Shown here: in pieces, positions 1 through 7,721 of the stretch | Position numbering within the stretch: the stretch's first letter is position 1 | How the letters are laid out: every line of letters starts with the position of its first letter | Notes under the pieces: model-generated | Seen by the model: the letters and a program-made list of their open reading frames with translations, nothing else | The model's database searches: none | Told to the model about the DNA's origin: nothing | Source of the DNA: Actinomycetes bacterium | GTDB lineage: Bacteria; Actinomycetota; Actinomycetes; Propionibacteriales; Propionibacteriaceae | NCBI GenBank assembly: GCA_023436925.1 | Contig: JAEZHJ010000094.1 | Location: 1 to 21,148, forward strand | Direction of reading: 5' to 3' | DNA: 21,148 bases | Position numbers and translations under genes: made by a program

Positions 1-507
1 GACGGCAAGGGACGCTGGGGCGGCCGGGTGACCGAGGTCACCCTGACCGGCTCGAAGGGCACCCAGACCATGAAGGGCACGACGTTCAAGTCCGCTCTGG
101 GCCTGCGCGAGACCCTGATGAAGATCTCGGGCGGGCTGGCGACCGACACCGCCAACTACAGCCGCTGGCAGCAGGACTTCGGCGGCTCGAAGGGCACCCT
201 GCTCGGCGTGCCGGCCGGCTCGGAGCAGGCGATCGCCGGTGGCCTGTACGCCCCGTTCGAGGGCGGCGCCCTGTGGTGGTCGAAGAAGACCGGCAGCAAG
301 CGCCTGTCCGACCTGGCCAACCGCGCCTACCTCGCCGCCGGTGGCCCCGGTTCCGGGCTCGGCTTCCCGACCAAGGACGAGACCGCCACCAGCAAGTCCA
401 AGGTGGAGGGCATCACGAAGGGCACCGAGGTCTACTTCGAGCGCGGCCTGATCACCTGCCCCGAGAAGGCGACGGACCCGGCGACCTGCGTGGTCAGCTT
501 CGGCTGA
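1..507 (+). CDS. SpoIID/LytB-domain protein with LGFP repeats, 3' end
   Basis: The reading frame is open from base 1, so the gene starts before the window and only the last 168 codons are present. The first ~40 residues match the end of a SpoIID/LytB domain (a glycine-rich GRWGGRV turn, then V-LTGSKG and F-SALGLRETL), the fold of peptidoglycan lytic transglycosylases and amidase enhancers. The rest is an LGFP-repeat region (LLGVPAGSE, GGLYAPFEGGALWWS, GLGFPTKDE, VYFERGLI), a cell-wall-associated repeat found in many actinobacterial surface proteins. The protein is therefore probably secreted and acts at the cell wall. The catalytic part and signal peptide lie outside the window. A GTG at 28 is only an internal codon. 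The stop TGA at 505-507 lies inside a terminator-like hairpin. The gene converges on the HIT gene with an 11-bp gap. Confidence 0.8.
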   Translation, partial: DGKGRWGGRVTEVTLTGSKGTQTMKGTTFKSALGLRETLMKISGGLATDTANYSRWQQDFGGSKGTLLGVPAGSEQAIAGGLYAPFEGGALWWSKKTGSKRLSDLANRAYLAAGGPGSGLGFPTKDETATSKSKVEGITKGTEVYFERGLITCPEKATDPATCVVSFG

Positions 508-509
508 CC
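492..509 (+). terminator. UUCG-tetraloop hairpin at the end of the SpoIID/LGFP gene
   Basis: A perfect 7-bp inverted repeat (GGTCAGC at 492-498, GCTGACC at 503-509) closes a TTCG tetraloop at 499-502, an exceptionally stable RNA loop. It overlaps the stop codon at 505-507. No U-tract follows, which is common for terminators in high-GC actinobacteria. The role as a terminator is inferred. Confidence 0.5.
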
Positions 510-511
510 CC

Positions 512-540
512 GCACCGCTCAGGCGGTCAGCCGGCGGTGC
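512..540 (-). terminator. nested inverted repeats at the 3' end of the HIT gene
   Basis: A 5-bp stem ACCGC/GCGGT (514-518 and 523-527) with a 4-base loop overlaps the HIT stop codon (complement of 519-521). A wider alternative pairing GCACCGC/GCGGTGC joins 512-518 with 534-540. Read from the minus strand either could end the hisF-HIT transcript. Neither has a U-tract, so this is a weak call. Confidence 0.3.
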
Positions 541-914
541 ACCTCATCGAGGTCGATGTCGGCCTCACGGGTCATGAGTTCGCGCAGTCCCGGCCGGTGG
601 GCGTACCGCGGCACCAGGTGGACGTGCAGGTGGAAGACCTCCTGCCCGGCGGTGGCCCCGGCGCTGGAGAGCAGGTTGAGGCCGTCCGCCCCCAACCGGT
701 CCACCAGCAGCGCGGAGGTGGCGTCGATCGCCCCGGCGATCTCGGCCAGCACCCCCGGACCGGCCAGCAGGTCGCTGACGTGGCGGCGCGGCACGACCAG
801 GGTGTGGCCGACGTGCCAGGGCGAGATGTCGAGGAAGGCGATCGCGGCGTCATCGGCGTACACCTGGCGCGACGGCACTTCCCCGGCGACGATGCGGCAG
901 AACAGGCAGTCCAT
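519..914 (-). CDS. HIT-family protein (histidine triad nucleotide hydrolase/transferase)
   Basis: This 131-residue protein shows the HIT signature HLHVHLVP at residues 95-102, with H97 as the expected nucleophile, and an N-terminal DCLFC motif (C3, C6), which in many HIT proteins is part of a zinc site together with a histidine. The upstream half has the usual HIT features GEVPSRQVYADD, AFLDISP and GHTLVVPRRH. Family members hydrolyse or transfer nucleoside phosphoramidates and related dinucleotides; the substrate here cannot be told. The ATG at 914 is chosen because MDCLFCRIVAGE is the standard family start; the same frame stays open upstream inside the antisense of hisF, but that extension is low-complexity and non-homologous. 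It begins 5 bp after the hisF stop, so it is probably the second gene of a two-gene unit. Confidence 0.92.
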   Translation of the reverse strand: MDCLFCRIVAGEVPSRQVYADDAAIAFLDISPWHVGHTLVVPRRHVSDLLAGPGVLAEIAGAIDATSALLVDRLGADGLNLLSSAGATAGQEVFHLHVHLVPRYAHRPGLRELMTREADIDLDEVHRRLTA

Positions 915-919
915 GGCCT

Positions 920-1681
920 TCAGCGTACGGCGAAGCCGGCCTGGGCGAGCGCAGCCTTGACCTCGGAGATGGTCAGCCGGCCGTAGTGGAAGACGCTGGC
1001 CGCCAGCACGGCGTCGGCGCCCGCCCGGGCGGCCTGGACGAAGTGCTCGGCGGTGCCGGCCCCGCCCGAGGCGATCACCGGGACGTCCACCCGGTCCTTG
1101 ACGGCCCCGATCAGTTCCAGGTCGAAGCCGTCTGTGGTGCCGTCGGCGTCCATCGAGTTGAGCAGGATCTCCCCCACCCCGCGGTCGACAGCCTCGCCGA
1201 CCCATTCCAGGGCGTCCAGTCCGGCCGAGGTGCGTCCGCCGTGGGTGGTGACGCCGAACCCGGACGGCTGGTCGGGCTCGCGACGGGCATCCAGGGACAG
1301 GACAAGCACCTGCCGGCCGAAGCGCCGGGTGATCTCGTCGATGACCCCCGGGTGGCTGATCGCCCCGGTGTTGATGCCGACCTTGTCGGCGCCGACCCGC
1401 AGCAGCCGGTCGACGTCGTCGACGCTGCGGACGCCGCCGCCGACGCAGAGCGGGATGAAGACCGTCTCCGCGGTCCGGGTGACCATCTCGTAGGTGGTGT
1501 CGCGGCCCTCGGCCGAGGCGGAGATGTCGAGGAAGACCAGCTCGTCGGCGCCTTCGGCGCCGTACCGCGCGGCAAGCTCCACGGGATCCCCCGCGTCGCG
1601 CAGGTCACGGAAGTTGACTCCCTTGACGACCCTCCCGTCGTGCACGTCGAGACAGGGGATGACACGGATCGCCACGGACAT
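920..1681 (-). CDS. hisF: imidazole glycerol phosphate synthase cyclase subunit HisF
   Basis: A 253-residue (beta/alpha)8-barrel protein of typical HisF length. HisF uses ammonia delivered by HisH to convert PRFAR into imidazole glycerol phosphate and AICAR in histidine biosynthesis. The two catalytic aspartates are visible as D12 (VIPCLDVHDGRVVKGVNF) and D131 (LSLDARR), and the phosphate-binding loops as CVGGGVRS and ASGGAGT. The ATG at 1681 gives the standard start MSVAIRVIPCLD; the frame stays open upstream into the end of helY but this is non-homologous. No hisH, hisA or hisI is adjacent, so this copy lies apart from those genes, or they are beyond the left edge on the other side of the SpoIID gene. 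It is separated from helY by 50 bp holding a hairpin. Confidence 0.96.
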   Translation of the reverse strand: MSVAIRVIPCLDVHDGRVVKGVNFRDLRDAGDPVELAARYGAEGADELVFLDISASAEGRDTTYEMVTRTAETVFIPLCVGGGVRSVDDVDRLLRVGADKVGINTGAISHPGVIDEITRRFGRQVLVLSLDARREPDQPSGFGVTTHGGRTSAGLDALEWVGEAVDRGVGEILLNSMDADGTTDGFDLELIGAVKDRVDVPVIASGGAGTAEHFVQAARAGADAVLAASVFHYGRLTISEVKAALAQAGFAVR

Positions 1682-1706
1682 GGCTGGCAGCCTAACGAGG
1701 CCCGCC

Positions 1707-1726
1707 GGACCGGGCGCTCCCGGTCC
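1707..1726 (-). terminator. 8-bp hairpin between helY and hisF
   Basis: GGACCGGG (1707-1714), loop CGCT (1715-1718) and CCCGGTCC (1719-1726) form a perfect GC-rich stem that starts 6 bases beyond the helY stop codon on the minus strand. There is no U-tract. It could terminate the pafB-to-helY transcript, making hisF the head of its own unit; this is inferred. Confidence 0.4.
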
Positions 1727-1731
1727 ATGGA

Positions 1732-4467
1732 TCAATCCTCCAGCGGGGCCACATCGACGACACCGCGCCGGATCCGGTCGATCGCCTCCCGGCAGGTGCG
1801 CCTCAGCTCGCCGTCGGCAGCCTCGGCGACCTGGCCGGCCAGGTCCACCACCTGCCGTGCCCAGCGGACGAAGTCGCCCGCTGTGAGGCCGGAGAGCGCC
1901 AGCACGTCGGCCAGCCCGTCGCCGGCCGTCCAGCGGTGGATCGCCTCGGCGAAGCCGATGTCGGGTTCGTCGTGGGAGGGCAGTCGGTGGTCGCGCTCGG
2001 TCAGCGACACCTGCCGCCACAGGCTTCGCAGCCGGGACTGGGCGGTCTCGCTGGCCCGGTCGGGCAGCCGGGCCGGTCGCCGGTCGCCCCGCGACTCATA
2101 GACCAGGCTGGACAGCACCGCGGCCAACTGCGGGGCCGACAGAGCGTCGAAGACGCCGTCGCGGATCGCCTCCGCGGTGACCAGGTCGAGTTCGGAGTAG
2201 ATCCGGGTGAGCATCCGTCCGGCGTCGGTCACCTGGTGGCCGCCCTCGGTCAGGTAGCCCATCGACTCCAGCACCGAACAGATCCGGTCGAACCGCACCG
2301 CGATGGTGTTGGTCCGCCGCGCCGCCTGGCCGCGCAGCGACTCGGTGTCGGCCTCCAGCCGCAGCGCCTCGGCCGCCGGTCGGGCGTGCGCCTCCCGGTC
2401 GGGGCAGCCGTGGCAAGGATGCTCGAGAAGCTGCTGACGGCAGGCGGCGATCTCCGCCATCGCCTCGGCGTCGGCCACATCGGTGGGCCGCTGCCACTCG
2501 AACTGGTCCTTGTCGATCCGCGCCTGCAGCGCCACCGCGAGGTTGCGCCGCAGCGCGGGCTGGCGCGGGTCGAAGTGCTTGGGCACCTTCATCCGGCCGA
2601 CCACCTGCGGCGGCTGGGCGAAGTCGGTCGCCGCCAGCCGCTTCACCTGACGGTCGCTGGTGAGCACCAGGGGCTGCGGCGGGTTGGCGCCGCTGCCCGG
2701 GTCGAGCACGACGGCCCACATCCGGCGGCGCCGGCCGGGGACGTCGATGATGTCTCCGGGGCGCAGCCCGTCCAGCACGGCCAGCGCCTCGGCACGGCGA
2801 TCGGAGCGCCGGGCCCGGGCAGCCGCGGTCTCCAGGTCCCCCACCCGGGCCCGTAGCCGGGCGTACTCCTCGAAGTCGCCCAGGTCGCAGTGGGCCTGCT
2901 GCCACAACTGGTCGATCCGCTCGTTGTTGCGGCCGATCTGCCGGGACAGCCCGACCACGGACCGGTCGGACTGGTACTGGGCGTAGGACTGCTCCAGCAG
3001 CCCCCGGGCCCGCTCCCGCCCGACGGTGCCGACCAGGTTCACCGCCATGTTGTAGGTCGGGGTGAAGGACGAGCGCAGCGGGTAGGTCCGCCGGGAGGCG
3101 AGCCCGCCCAGCGCGCGCGGGTCGAGCCCGGGCTGCCAGCAGACCACCGCGTGGCCCTCGATGTCGATCCCGCGCCGGCCGGCGCGCCCGGTCAGCTGGG
3201 TGTACTCCCCCGCTGTGATGTCGGCGTGGCTCTCGCCGTTGTACTTCACCAGCCGCTCCAGCACCACGCTGCGGGCCGGCATGTTGATGCCCAGAGCCAG
3301 GGTCTCGGTGGCGAAGACCACCTTGACCAGGCCGGCGGCGAAGGCCTCCTCCACCGCCTCCTTCAGCGCGGGCAGCAGGCCGGCGTGGTGGGCGGCGATC
3401 CCGTTGCGGAAGGCTTCGGCGAAGCGGGGGAAGTCGAGGGCGACCAGGTCGGACTGGCTGAGCCCCTGGACGTGGCGGTCGGCGATCTCGTCCAGCGCGG
3501 CCCGCTCGGCGGCGTTGGTGAGCCGCAGCCCGGACTGCATCAGCTGGCCGACCGCGGAGTCGCAGCCCTGCCGGGAGAAGATGAAGTAGATCGCCGGGAG
3601 CAGCCCGGACGCCTCCAGCCGCTCCACCGCCCCGTCGCGGCGCGGCACCAGGTGCCGGCTGGCCTGCTGGCGACCGTGCGCCGCCGCGCCGCCGTAGCGG
3701 CCCGAGCCGTAGGCCGAGGTGCGCATCCCCTTGCCGGAGCGGCCCCGCGGACGGCGGCTGTCGTCCCGCACCCCGCGGGACTCCTCCTTGGCGAGCCGCA
3801 CGAGTTCGGGGTTGACCTGGCCCACCCCGTCGGGATCGTCCCCGGCGAACAGGTCGAGCAGCCGCCGTCCGACCAGGACGTGTTGGAAGAGCGGCACCGG
3901 ACGGCGCTCGCTGACCACGACCTCCACCCCGCCGCGCACCTCGTCCAGCCAGTCCCCGAACTCCTCGGCGTTGCTGACCGTCGCCGACAGCGCGACCAGC
4001 TGGACCGACTCGGCCATCGAGATGATGACCTCCTCCCACACCGGCCCGCGGAACCGGTCGGCGAGGTAGTGCACCTCGTCCATCACGACGAAGCCGAGGT
4101 TGTCCAGGGTGCGTGAGCCGGCGTAGATCATGTTCCGCAGCACCTCGGTGGTCATCACCACCACCGGCGCCTCGCCGTTGATGCTGGTGTCGCCGGTGAG
4201 CAGCCCGACCGCGTCGTCCCCGTGCCGGGCGGCCAGGTCGTGGTACTTCTGGTTGCTCAGCGCCTTGATCGGGGTCGTGTAGAAGCACTTGCGGCCGGTC
4301 TGCAGGGCCAGGTGGACGGCGAACTCCCCCACCACCGTCTTGCCGGCCCCGGTGGGCGCCGCGACCAGCACCCCGCGGCCGGCCGCGACGTGCTCGCAGG
4401 CCTCGACCTGGTACTCGTCCAGCGCGAAGGGATAGCCCGCCCGGAACTCGGTGAGTGCGTCCGCCAC
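1732..4467 (-). CDS. helY: Ski2-like DEAD/DEAH-box helicase HelY
   Basis: A 911-residue superfamily 2 helicase. Visible motifs are APTGAGKT (Walker A, 37-44), TTPIKALSNQK (64-74), TTEVLR (106-111), DEVH (130-133), SAT (161-163), FATETLALG (385-393) and QLTGRAGRRG (motif VI, 424-433). A basic Arg/Gly-rich insert at about 230-275 separates the two RecA domains, and the C-terminal ~200 residues look like the DSHCT domain of the Ski2/Mtr4 group. A CHGC motif near residue 685 may bind a metal. The family is called HelY in mycobacteria, where it also lies downstream of pafBC and tatAC; a role in RNA or DNA processing is expected but not shown. The start is GTG at 4467, 9 bp after the kinase stop, with only a weak ribosome site, suggesting translation coupled to the gene before it. 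Confidence 0.9.
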   Translation of the reverse strand: MADALTEFRAGYPFALDEYQVEACEHVAAGRGVLVAAPTGAGKTVVGEFAVHLALQTGRKCFYTTPIKALSNQKYHDLAARHGDDAVGLLTGDTSINGEAPVVVMTTEVLRNMIYAGSRTLDNLGFVVMDEVHYLADRFRGPVWEEVIISMAESVQLVALSATVSNAEEFGDWLDEVRGGVEVVVSERRPVPLFQHVLVGRRLLDLFAGDDPDGVGQVNPELVRLAKEESRGVRDDSRRPRGRSGKGMRTSAYGSGRYGGAAAHGRQQASRHLVPRRDGAVERLEASGLLPAIYFIFSRQGCDSAVGQLMQSGLRLTNAAERAALDEIADRHVQGLSQSDLVALDFPRFAEAFRNGIAAHHAGLLPALKEAVEEAFAAGLVKVVFATETLALGINMPARSVVLERLVKYNGESHADITAGEYTQLTGRAGRRGIDIEGHAVVCWQPGLDPRALGGLASRRTYPLRSSFTPTYNMAVNLVGTVGRERARGLLEQSYAQYQSDRSVVGLSRQIGRNNERIDQLWQQAHCDLGDFEEYARLRARVGDLETAAARARRSDRRAEALAVLDGLRPGDIIDVPGRRRRMWAVVLDPGSGANPPQPLVLTSDRQVKRLAATDFAQPPQVVGRMKVPKHFDPRQPALRRNLAVALQARIDKDQFEWQRPTDVADAEAMAEIAACRQQLLEHPCHGCPDREAHARPAAEALRLEADTESLRGQAARRTNTIAVRFDRICSVLESMGYLTEGGHQVTDAGRMLTRIYSELDLVTAEAIRDGVFDALSAPQLAAVLSSLVYESRGDRRPARLPDRASETAQSRLRSLWRQVSLTERDHRLPSHDEPDIGFAEAIHRWTAGDGLADVLALSGLTAGDFVRWARQVVDLAGQVAEAADGELRRTCREAIDRIRRGVVDVAPLED

Positions 4468-4476
4468 GGGCCCAAC

Positions 4477-5439
4477 CTACTTGGCGACCGGCGCGCGGCT
4501 GGTGAAGAGCGCCACGTGGCCGGGAGCGGCACGCAGCCGCAGCGGGACGGCACCCAGGTCCTCGCCGTCGGCCATCCCCCACAGCCCGTCGCCGTCGATG
4601 ACGACCTCTTTGGCCCGGACCAGTTCGACCGCCGGGTCCTTGATGAAGGTGCCCTTGAACATCGTCGGCAGCAGCCGCAGCAGGGTGGTCCGACTGACCG
4701 GGTTCACGATGGTGACGTCCAGCAGGCCGTCGGTGACGTCCGCGTGGGGGCAGATCCACATCCCGCCGCCGAAGAAGCCGGCGTTGCCGACCGCGATCAG
4801 CATCGCGGTCTGCTCCCGCTTCACGCCGTCGATCTCGATCCGGTACGGCACGGGTTCGAAGACCGCGAGTTCGGTGAGCGCCGTCCAGGCGTAGCTCAGC
4901 CCGCCCAGGGACCAGGAGAGCTCGTTGGTGCGGTGGTTGACCCGGCTGTCGTAGCCGGTGGAGACGATCGAGCCGACCCAGCGCCGCTCGGCGCCGTCGA
5001 CCAGGTCACCGCGCGCCTCCATCAGGTCGATCCGCCGGGTCTGGCCCTCGACGATGGCGTGGACGGCGGCCATCGCCTGCTGCGGCACCCCGGCACCGCG
5101 GCAGAAGTCGTTGCCGCGTCCGGCCGGGATCAGGCCGAGCGGCACGTCGGTGCCGGCGGCGGCGTTCAGCCCGAGGTTCATCATGCCGTCGCCGCCCATC
5201 ACCAGCAGCGCGTCGCTGCGGTGCCCGTCGACCTGCGGCCGGGCGGCCTCGACGGCGGCGATGCAGCGCAGCCGGGCGTCGGCGAAGGAGGTGGACTGCA
5301 CCACCCGCAGGTCGGCGTCCGGCAGCCCGGCGAGCAGGGCGCTGGTGACCTTGGGCAGCAGCTTGCGGGCCCGGCCGCGTCCGGCTGCCGGGTTGATGAC
5401 GAGAGTGAGGGTGGGTCCGTCGTAGCGTCGCAGGCTCAC
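4477..5439 (-). CDS. diacylglycerol kinase-family lipid kinase
   Basis: A 320-residue protein of the DAGKc/YegS type. The nucleotide-binding GGDG motif is at residues 82-85 (VMGGDGMMNLG), followed by the LGLIPAGRGNDF motif at about 101-112, and the N-terminal strand VINPAAGRGRA (14-24) is typical of the family. These enzymes phosphorylate diacylglycerol, sphingoid bases or related lipids at the cytoplasmic face of the membrane; in actinobacteria they feed phosphatidic acid or phosphatidylinositol mannoside pathways. The exact lipid is not decidable here. The start is a GTG at 5439 that overlaps the tatC stop by 4 bases (GTGA), a sign of translational coupling. The place between tatC and helY is found in several other actinobacteria, as far as I recall. 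Confidence 0.88.
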   Translation of the reverse strand: MSLRRYDGPTLTLVINPAAGRGRARKLLPKVTSALLAGLPDADLRVVQSTSFADARLRCIAAVEAARPQVDGHRSDALLVMGGDGMMNLGLNAAAGTDVPLGLIPAGRGNDFCRGAGVPQQAMAAVHAIVEGQTRRIDLMEARGDLVDGAERRWVGSIVSTGYDSRVNHRTNELSWSLGGLSYAWTALTELAVFEPVPYRIEIDGVKREQTAMLIAVGNAGFFGGGMWICPHADVTDGLLDVTIVNPVSRTTLLRLLPTMFKGTFIKDPAVELVRAKEVVIDGDGLWGMADGEDLGAVPLRLRAAPGHVALFTSRAPVAK

Positions 5440-6260
5440 CCGGAGACCTCCGCGGCCGTTTCGGCGGCCGCGAGCCGACGATCGTGGATCCGGGCGATCA
5501 GCTCTGCGATGAGGTACAGGACAACCATCGGCAGGGCGAGCGCGAGCATCGAGAACGGGTCGGTGGAGGGGGTGGCGGCGGCACCGAACACGAAGGTGCC
5601 GAAGATCACGTAGGCGCGCGCCTTGGCCAGCTGCCTGGCCCGCACGACGCCGATCAGGTTGAGCCCGACGACGACGACGGGCATCAGGAAGCCGAGCCCA
5701 AAGACGACCATGAGGCGCAGGGTCAGGTCGAGAAAGCGGTCAACCTCGAGCAGGTTGAGGATCGGCACGCTGTCAGGGGTGAAGGCGAGCATCACCGAGA
5801 TACCCTGCGGCAGGATCAGGTAGCCCACCGCCACACCGGCCAGGAACAGCGGCACTGCGACGGCGAGGAAGGTGAGTGCCCACTTCTTCTCCTTGGCGAG
5901 CAGGGCCGGCACGACGAAGCCCCAGATCTGGTACACCCAGACCGGGCTGGCGATGATCAGGCCTGCGACCACACAGACCTTGAGGGCAAGGATGAACGGC
6001 GCGGTCACCCCACTGATCACGGTGGTGGTCTCCAGGCCCGGGTGGCTGAGCGAGAGCATCTCGACGGCCAGCAGGTAGGGACGCATCAGTAGCTGGTAGA
6101 GCTGCTCGTACCAGATCGCCGACACGGCGGCGGCCGCGACGATCGCGATCACGCTGACGATCAGCCGGTAGCGCAACTCGCGCAGGTGGTCGGCGAGGGT
6201 CATCACCCCGTCCGGGCCGGCCTTCGGCGGACGCAACCACGCCAGGGCTGGGCGGGCCAT
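5436..6260 (-). CDS. tatC: Sec-independent protein translocase subunit TatC
   Basis: A 274-residue polytopic membrane protein with six predicted helices, the expected number for TatC. The N-terminal signature MTLADHLRELRYRL (from about residue 20) contains the conserved glutamate used in twin-arginine signal recognition. The first periplasmic loop carries the FILALKV stretch, and the later helices include GFVVPALLAKEKKW and FVFGAAATPSTDPFSM, both highly conserved in the family. TatC recognises folded substrates with RR signal peptides and, with TatA, moves them across the membrane. The ATG at 6260 lies 2 bases after the tatA stop, and the stop overlaps the lipid kinase start, so tatA, tatC and the kinase are surely co-translated. 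The basic tail after the last helix ends in RIHDRRLAAAETAAE. Confidence 0.96.
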   Translation of the reverse strand: MARPALAWLRPPKAGPDGVMTLADHLRELRYRLIVSVIAIVAAAAVSAIWYEQLYQLLMRPYLLAVEMLSLSHPGLETTTVISGVTAPFILALKVCVVAGLIIASPVWVYQIWGFVVPALLAKEKKWALTFLAVAVPLFLAGVAVGYLILPQGISVMLAFTPDSVPILNLLEVDRFLDLTLRLMVVFGLGFLMPVVVVGLNLIGVVRARQLAKARAYVIFGTFVFGAAATPSTDPFSMLALALPMVVLYLIAELIARIHDRRLAAAETAAEVSG

Positions 6261-6262
6261 GG

Positions 6263-6490
6263 TCAGGCTTCGGTCTCCGGCTTCCGCTCGGTCTCGGTCG
6301 GGCTGGGCTCGGTCGGGGTGACCGGGGGCGCGACGACAGGCGGCTGGTTACGGCCGGCGGAGGTCTCCTCCTTGAACTCTCGGATGGCCTTGCCGGCGCT
6401 CTTGCCGATCCCGGCCAGCCGGGTGCCGCCGAACAGCAGCAGCGCGACCACCGCGAGGATCACCCACTCCCAACCACCAAGGCTCGGCAT
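6263..6490 (-). CDS. tatA: Sec-independent protein translocase subunit TatA
   Basis: A 75-residue protein with one N-terminal membrane helix (WEWVILAVVALLLFG), the conserved FG-T-L hinge, and a short amphipathic helix (RLAGIGKSAGKAIREFKEE), followed by a Pro/Thr/Glu-rich disordered tail. This is the normal TatA build; it oligomerises to form the translocation path for TatC-bound cargo. The ATG at 6490 is preceded by a clear GGAAGGA ribosome site about 7 bases upstream. tatC follows after 2 bases. Only one TatA/TatE-type gene is present and no tatB is seen in the window, as expected for actinobacteria that encode tatB elsewhere. Confidence 0.95.
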   Translation of the reverse strand: MPSLGGWEWVILAVVALLLFGGTRLAGIGKSAGKAIREFKEETSAGRNQPPVVAPPVTPTEPSPTETERKPETEA

Positions 6491-6540
6491 CGTCGGTCCT
6501 TCCTGCTTGCACTGCGTGTCGGGTGAACTCTACCCGCCGG

Positions 6541-6735
6541 TCACCCCTCGTCGCCGCCGACGGCGGCGGGCAACTCGATCCGCTCCAGCAGGGCGGCCAG
6601 TTCCTGGGCACGGGTGCCGAGCATCTCCAGTTCGGAGAACAGGTCGGCGGCCTTGTGGGCCAGCCAGATCGCGTAGCCGATCACCATGGCCAACCCGGCC
6701 AGCGCGATCCCGCCGAACACCAGCACCCACACCAT
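6541..6735 (-). CDS. small single-pass membrane protein, function unknown
   Basis: A 64-residue protein with one hydrophobic segment at about residues 2-26 (VLVFGGIALAGLAMVIGYAIWLAHKA), then a short acidic helix (LFSELEMLGTRAQELAALLERIEL) with heptad-like leucines that could form a coiled coil, and an acidic end. The coding call rests on the ATG at 6735, the coherent membrane-plus-helix structure, and the tight position between pafC (41 bp) and tatA (50 bp) on the same strand. I do not recognise the family. Its place directly before tatA suggests an envelope role, but that is inference only. An overlapping out-of-frame open frame at 6530-6730 lacks such structure. Confidence 0.65.
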   Translation of the reverse strand: MVWVLVFGGIALAGLAMVIGYAIWLAHKAADLFSELEMLGTRAQELAALLERIELPAAVGGDEG

Positions 6736-6776
6736 GGCGCCACTCTATTCGTCGGACGCGCCGTCGGCGACGCCGG

Positions 6777-7721
6777 TCAGGAGTAGAGCGCCAGCGCTTC
6801 CCGGGCCGCGTGCCGCGCCGACTCGGCCGCCTCGGGCGGTTCGACCCGGAGCACGCCTGGTCCCAGCCGCAGCAGCTGGGCGCGCAGCCAGGCCGGGTCG
6901 GAGACCAGCAGGGTCACTTCGAGGCCCGCTGCCGTCTGCCGGGCGGAGCGGACCGGGATGTACTCGGTGATCCAGCTCGCCGACTCGGCCAGCACGAGGG
7001 TGACCTCGGCGGCGTCCGGCAGCGTGTCGAGCCAGCCGGAACTGAAGCCGGGGACCTCACCGCGGTCGGCGGCGGCCTCCTCCAGCACCTCGACCTCGGC
7101 GATCCGGTCCATCCGGTAGACCCGCCAACCCTGGCGGTCCAGGCTCCAGGCATCCAGGTAGCCGTAGCCGTCGCGCACCGAGAGCCGCTTCGGCTCCACC
7201 AACGGGGTCGTTGTCTCGGCCCGGGTCTGGCCGTCGTAGGTGAGCCGGACGACCCGGCCCTGCTCGATGGCGCCGGTCAGCAGTCGCCGCACCTCGGACG
7301 ACCCGGACGCCACCGAGACCGCCACCACCGGCGCCGGGAGCGCGCTGTGGGCCAGGGAGAGCTTCGCCAGGGCACCGTCCACCGCCGCCCCGAGGTCGGG
7401 GCCGGCGAGTTCGCGGACCAGTTCCAGGGCCACCACCAGGCTGAGCGCCTCATCCGGGGCGAACCGCAGCGGACGGCTGAGGTACTCGGCATTCGACAGC
7501 CGGATCCAGCCGCCGCGGGCGCCCTCCACGTCCACCTCGATCAGGTCGCCGGGCAGGCCGCCGGGCAGGCCGCAGAACCACAGCACCTCCAGGTCGGCCA
7601 GCAACTGCTTCTCCGAGACGGCGAAGTCGGCGGCGGTCTCGGCCAGACTGGCGCCGTCCGGGCGCGCCTGCAGGTAGGGCACCAGCGCGAGCAGCCGGTT
7701 CACCTGTTCACTCGACGCCAT
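6777..7721 (-). CDS. pafC: WYL-domain transcriptional regulator PafC
   Basis: A 314-residue protein with an N-terminal winged-helix-like part (EQVNRLLALVPYLQ, LAETAADFAVSEKQLLADLEVLWFCGLPG) and a WYL domain around residues 150-230 (VVRLTYDGQT, PKRLSVRDGYGYLDAWSLDRQGWRVYRMDRI). PafB and PafC form the heterodimeric or fused activator of the LexA-independent DNA-damage response in mycobacteria, where the WYL domain is thought to bind single-stranded DNA. I chose the ATG at 7721, which has a GGGGGTG ribosome site about 7 bases upstream; a GTG at 7730 would add three residues. Either way the start lies inside the 3' end of pafB (14-bp overlap), so the two proteins are probably made in matched amounts. 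Confidence 0.92.
   Translation of the reverse strand: MASSEQVNRLLALVPYLQARPDGASLAETAADFAVSEKQLLADLEVLWFCGLPGGLPGDLIEVDVEGARGGWIRLSNAEYLSRPLRFAPDEALSLVVALELVRELAGPDLGAAVDGALAKLSLAHSALPAPVVAVSVASGSSEVRRLLTGAIEQGRVVRLTYDGQTRAETTTPLVEPKRLSVRDGYGYLDAWSLDRQGWRVYRMDRIAEVEVLEEAAADRGEVPGFSSGWLDTLPDAAEVTLVLAESASWITEYIPVRSARQTAAGLEVTLLVSDPAWLRAQLLRLGPGVLRVEPPEAAESARHAAREALALYS

Noticed and set aside
2096..4759. An 887-codon minus-strand open frame overlapping helY in another frame
   Set aside because: Its translation is almost only Arg, Gly, Ala and Pro, and it covers two known genes in the wrong frame; helY is supported by all helicase motifs.
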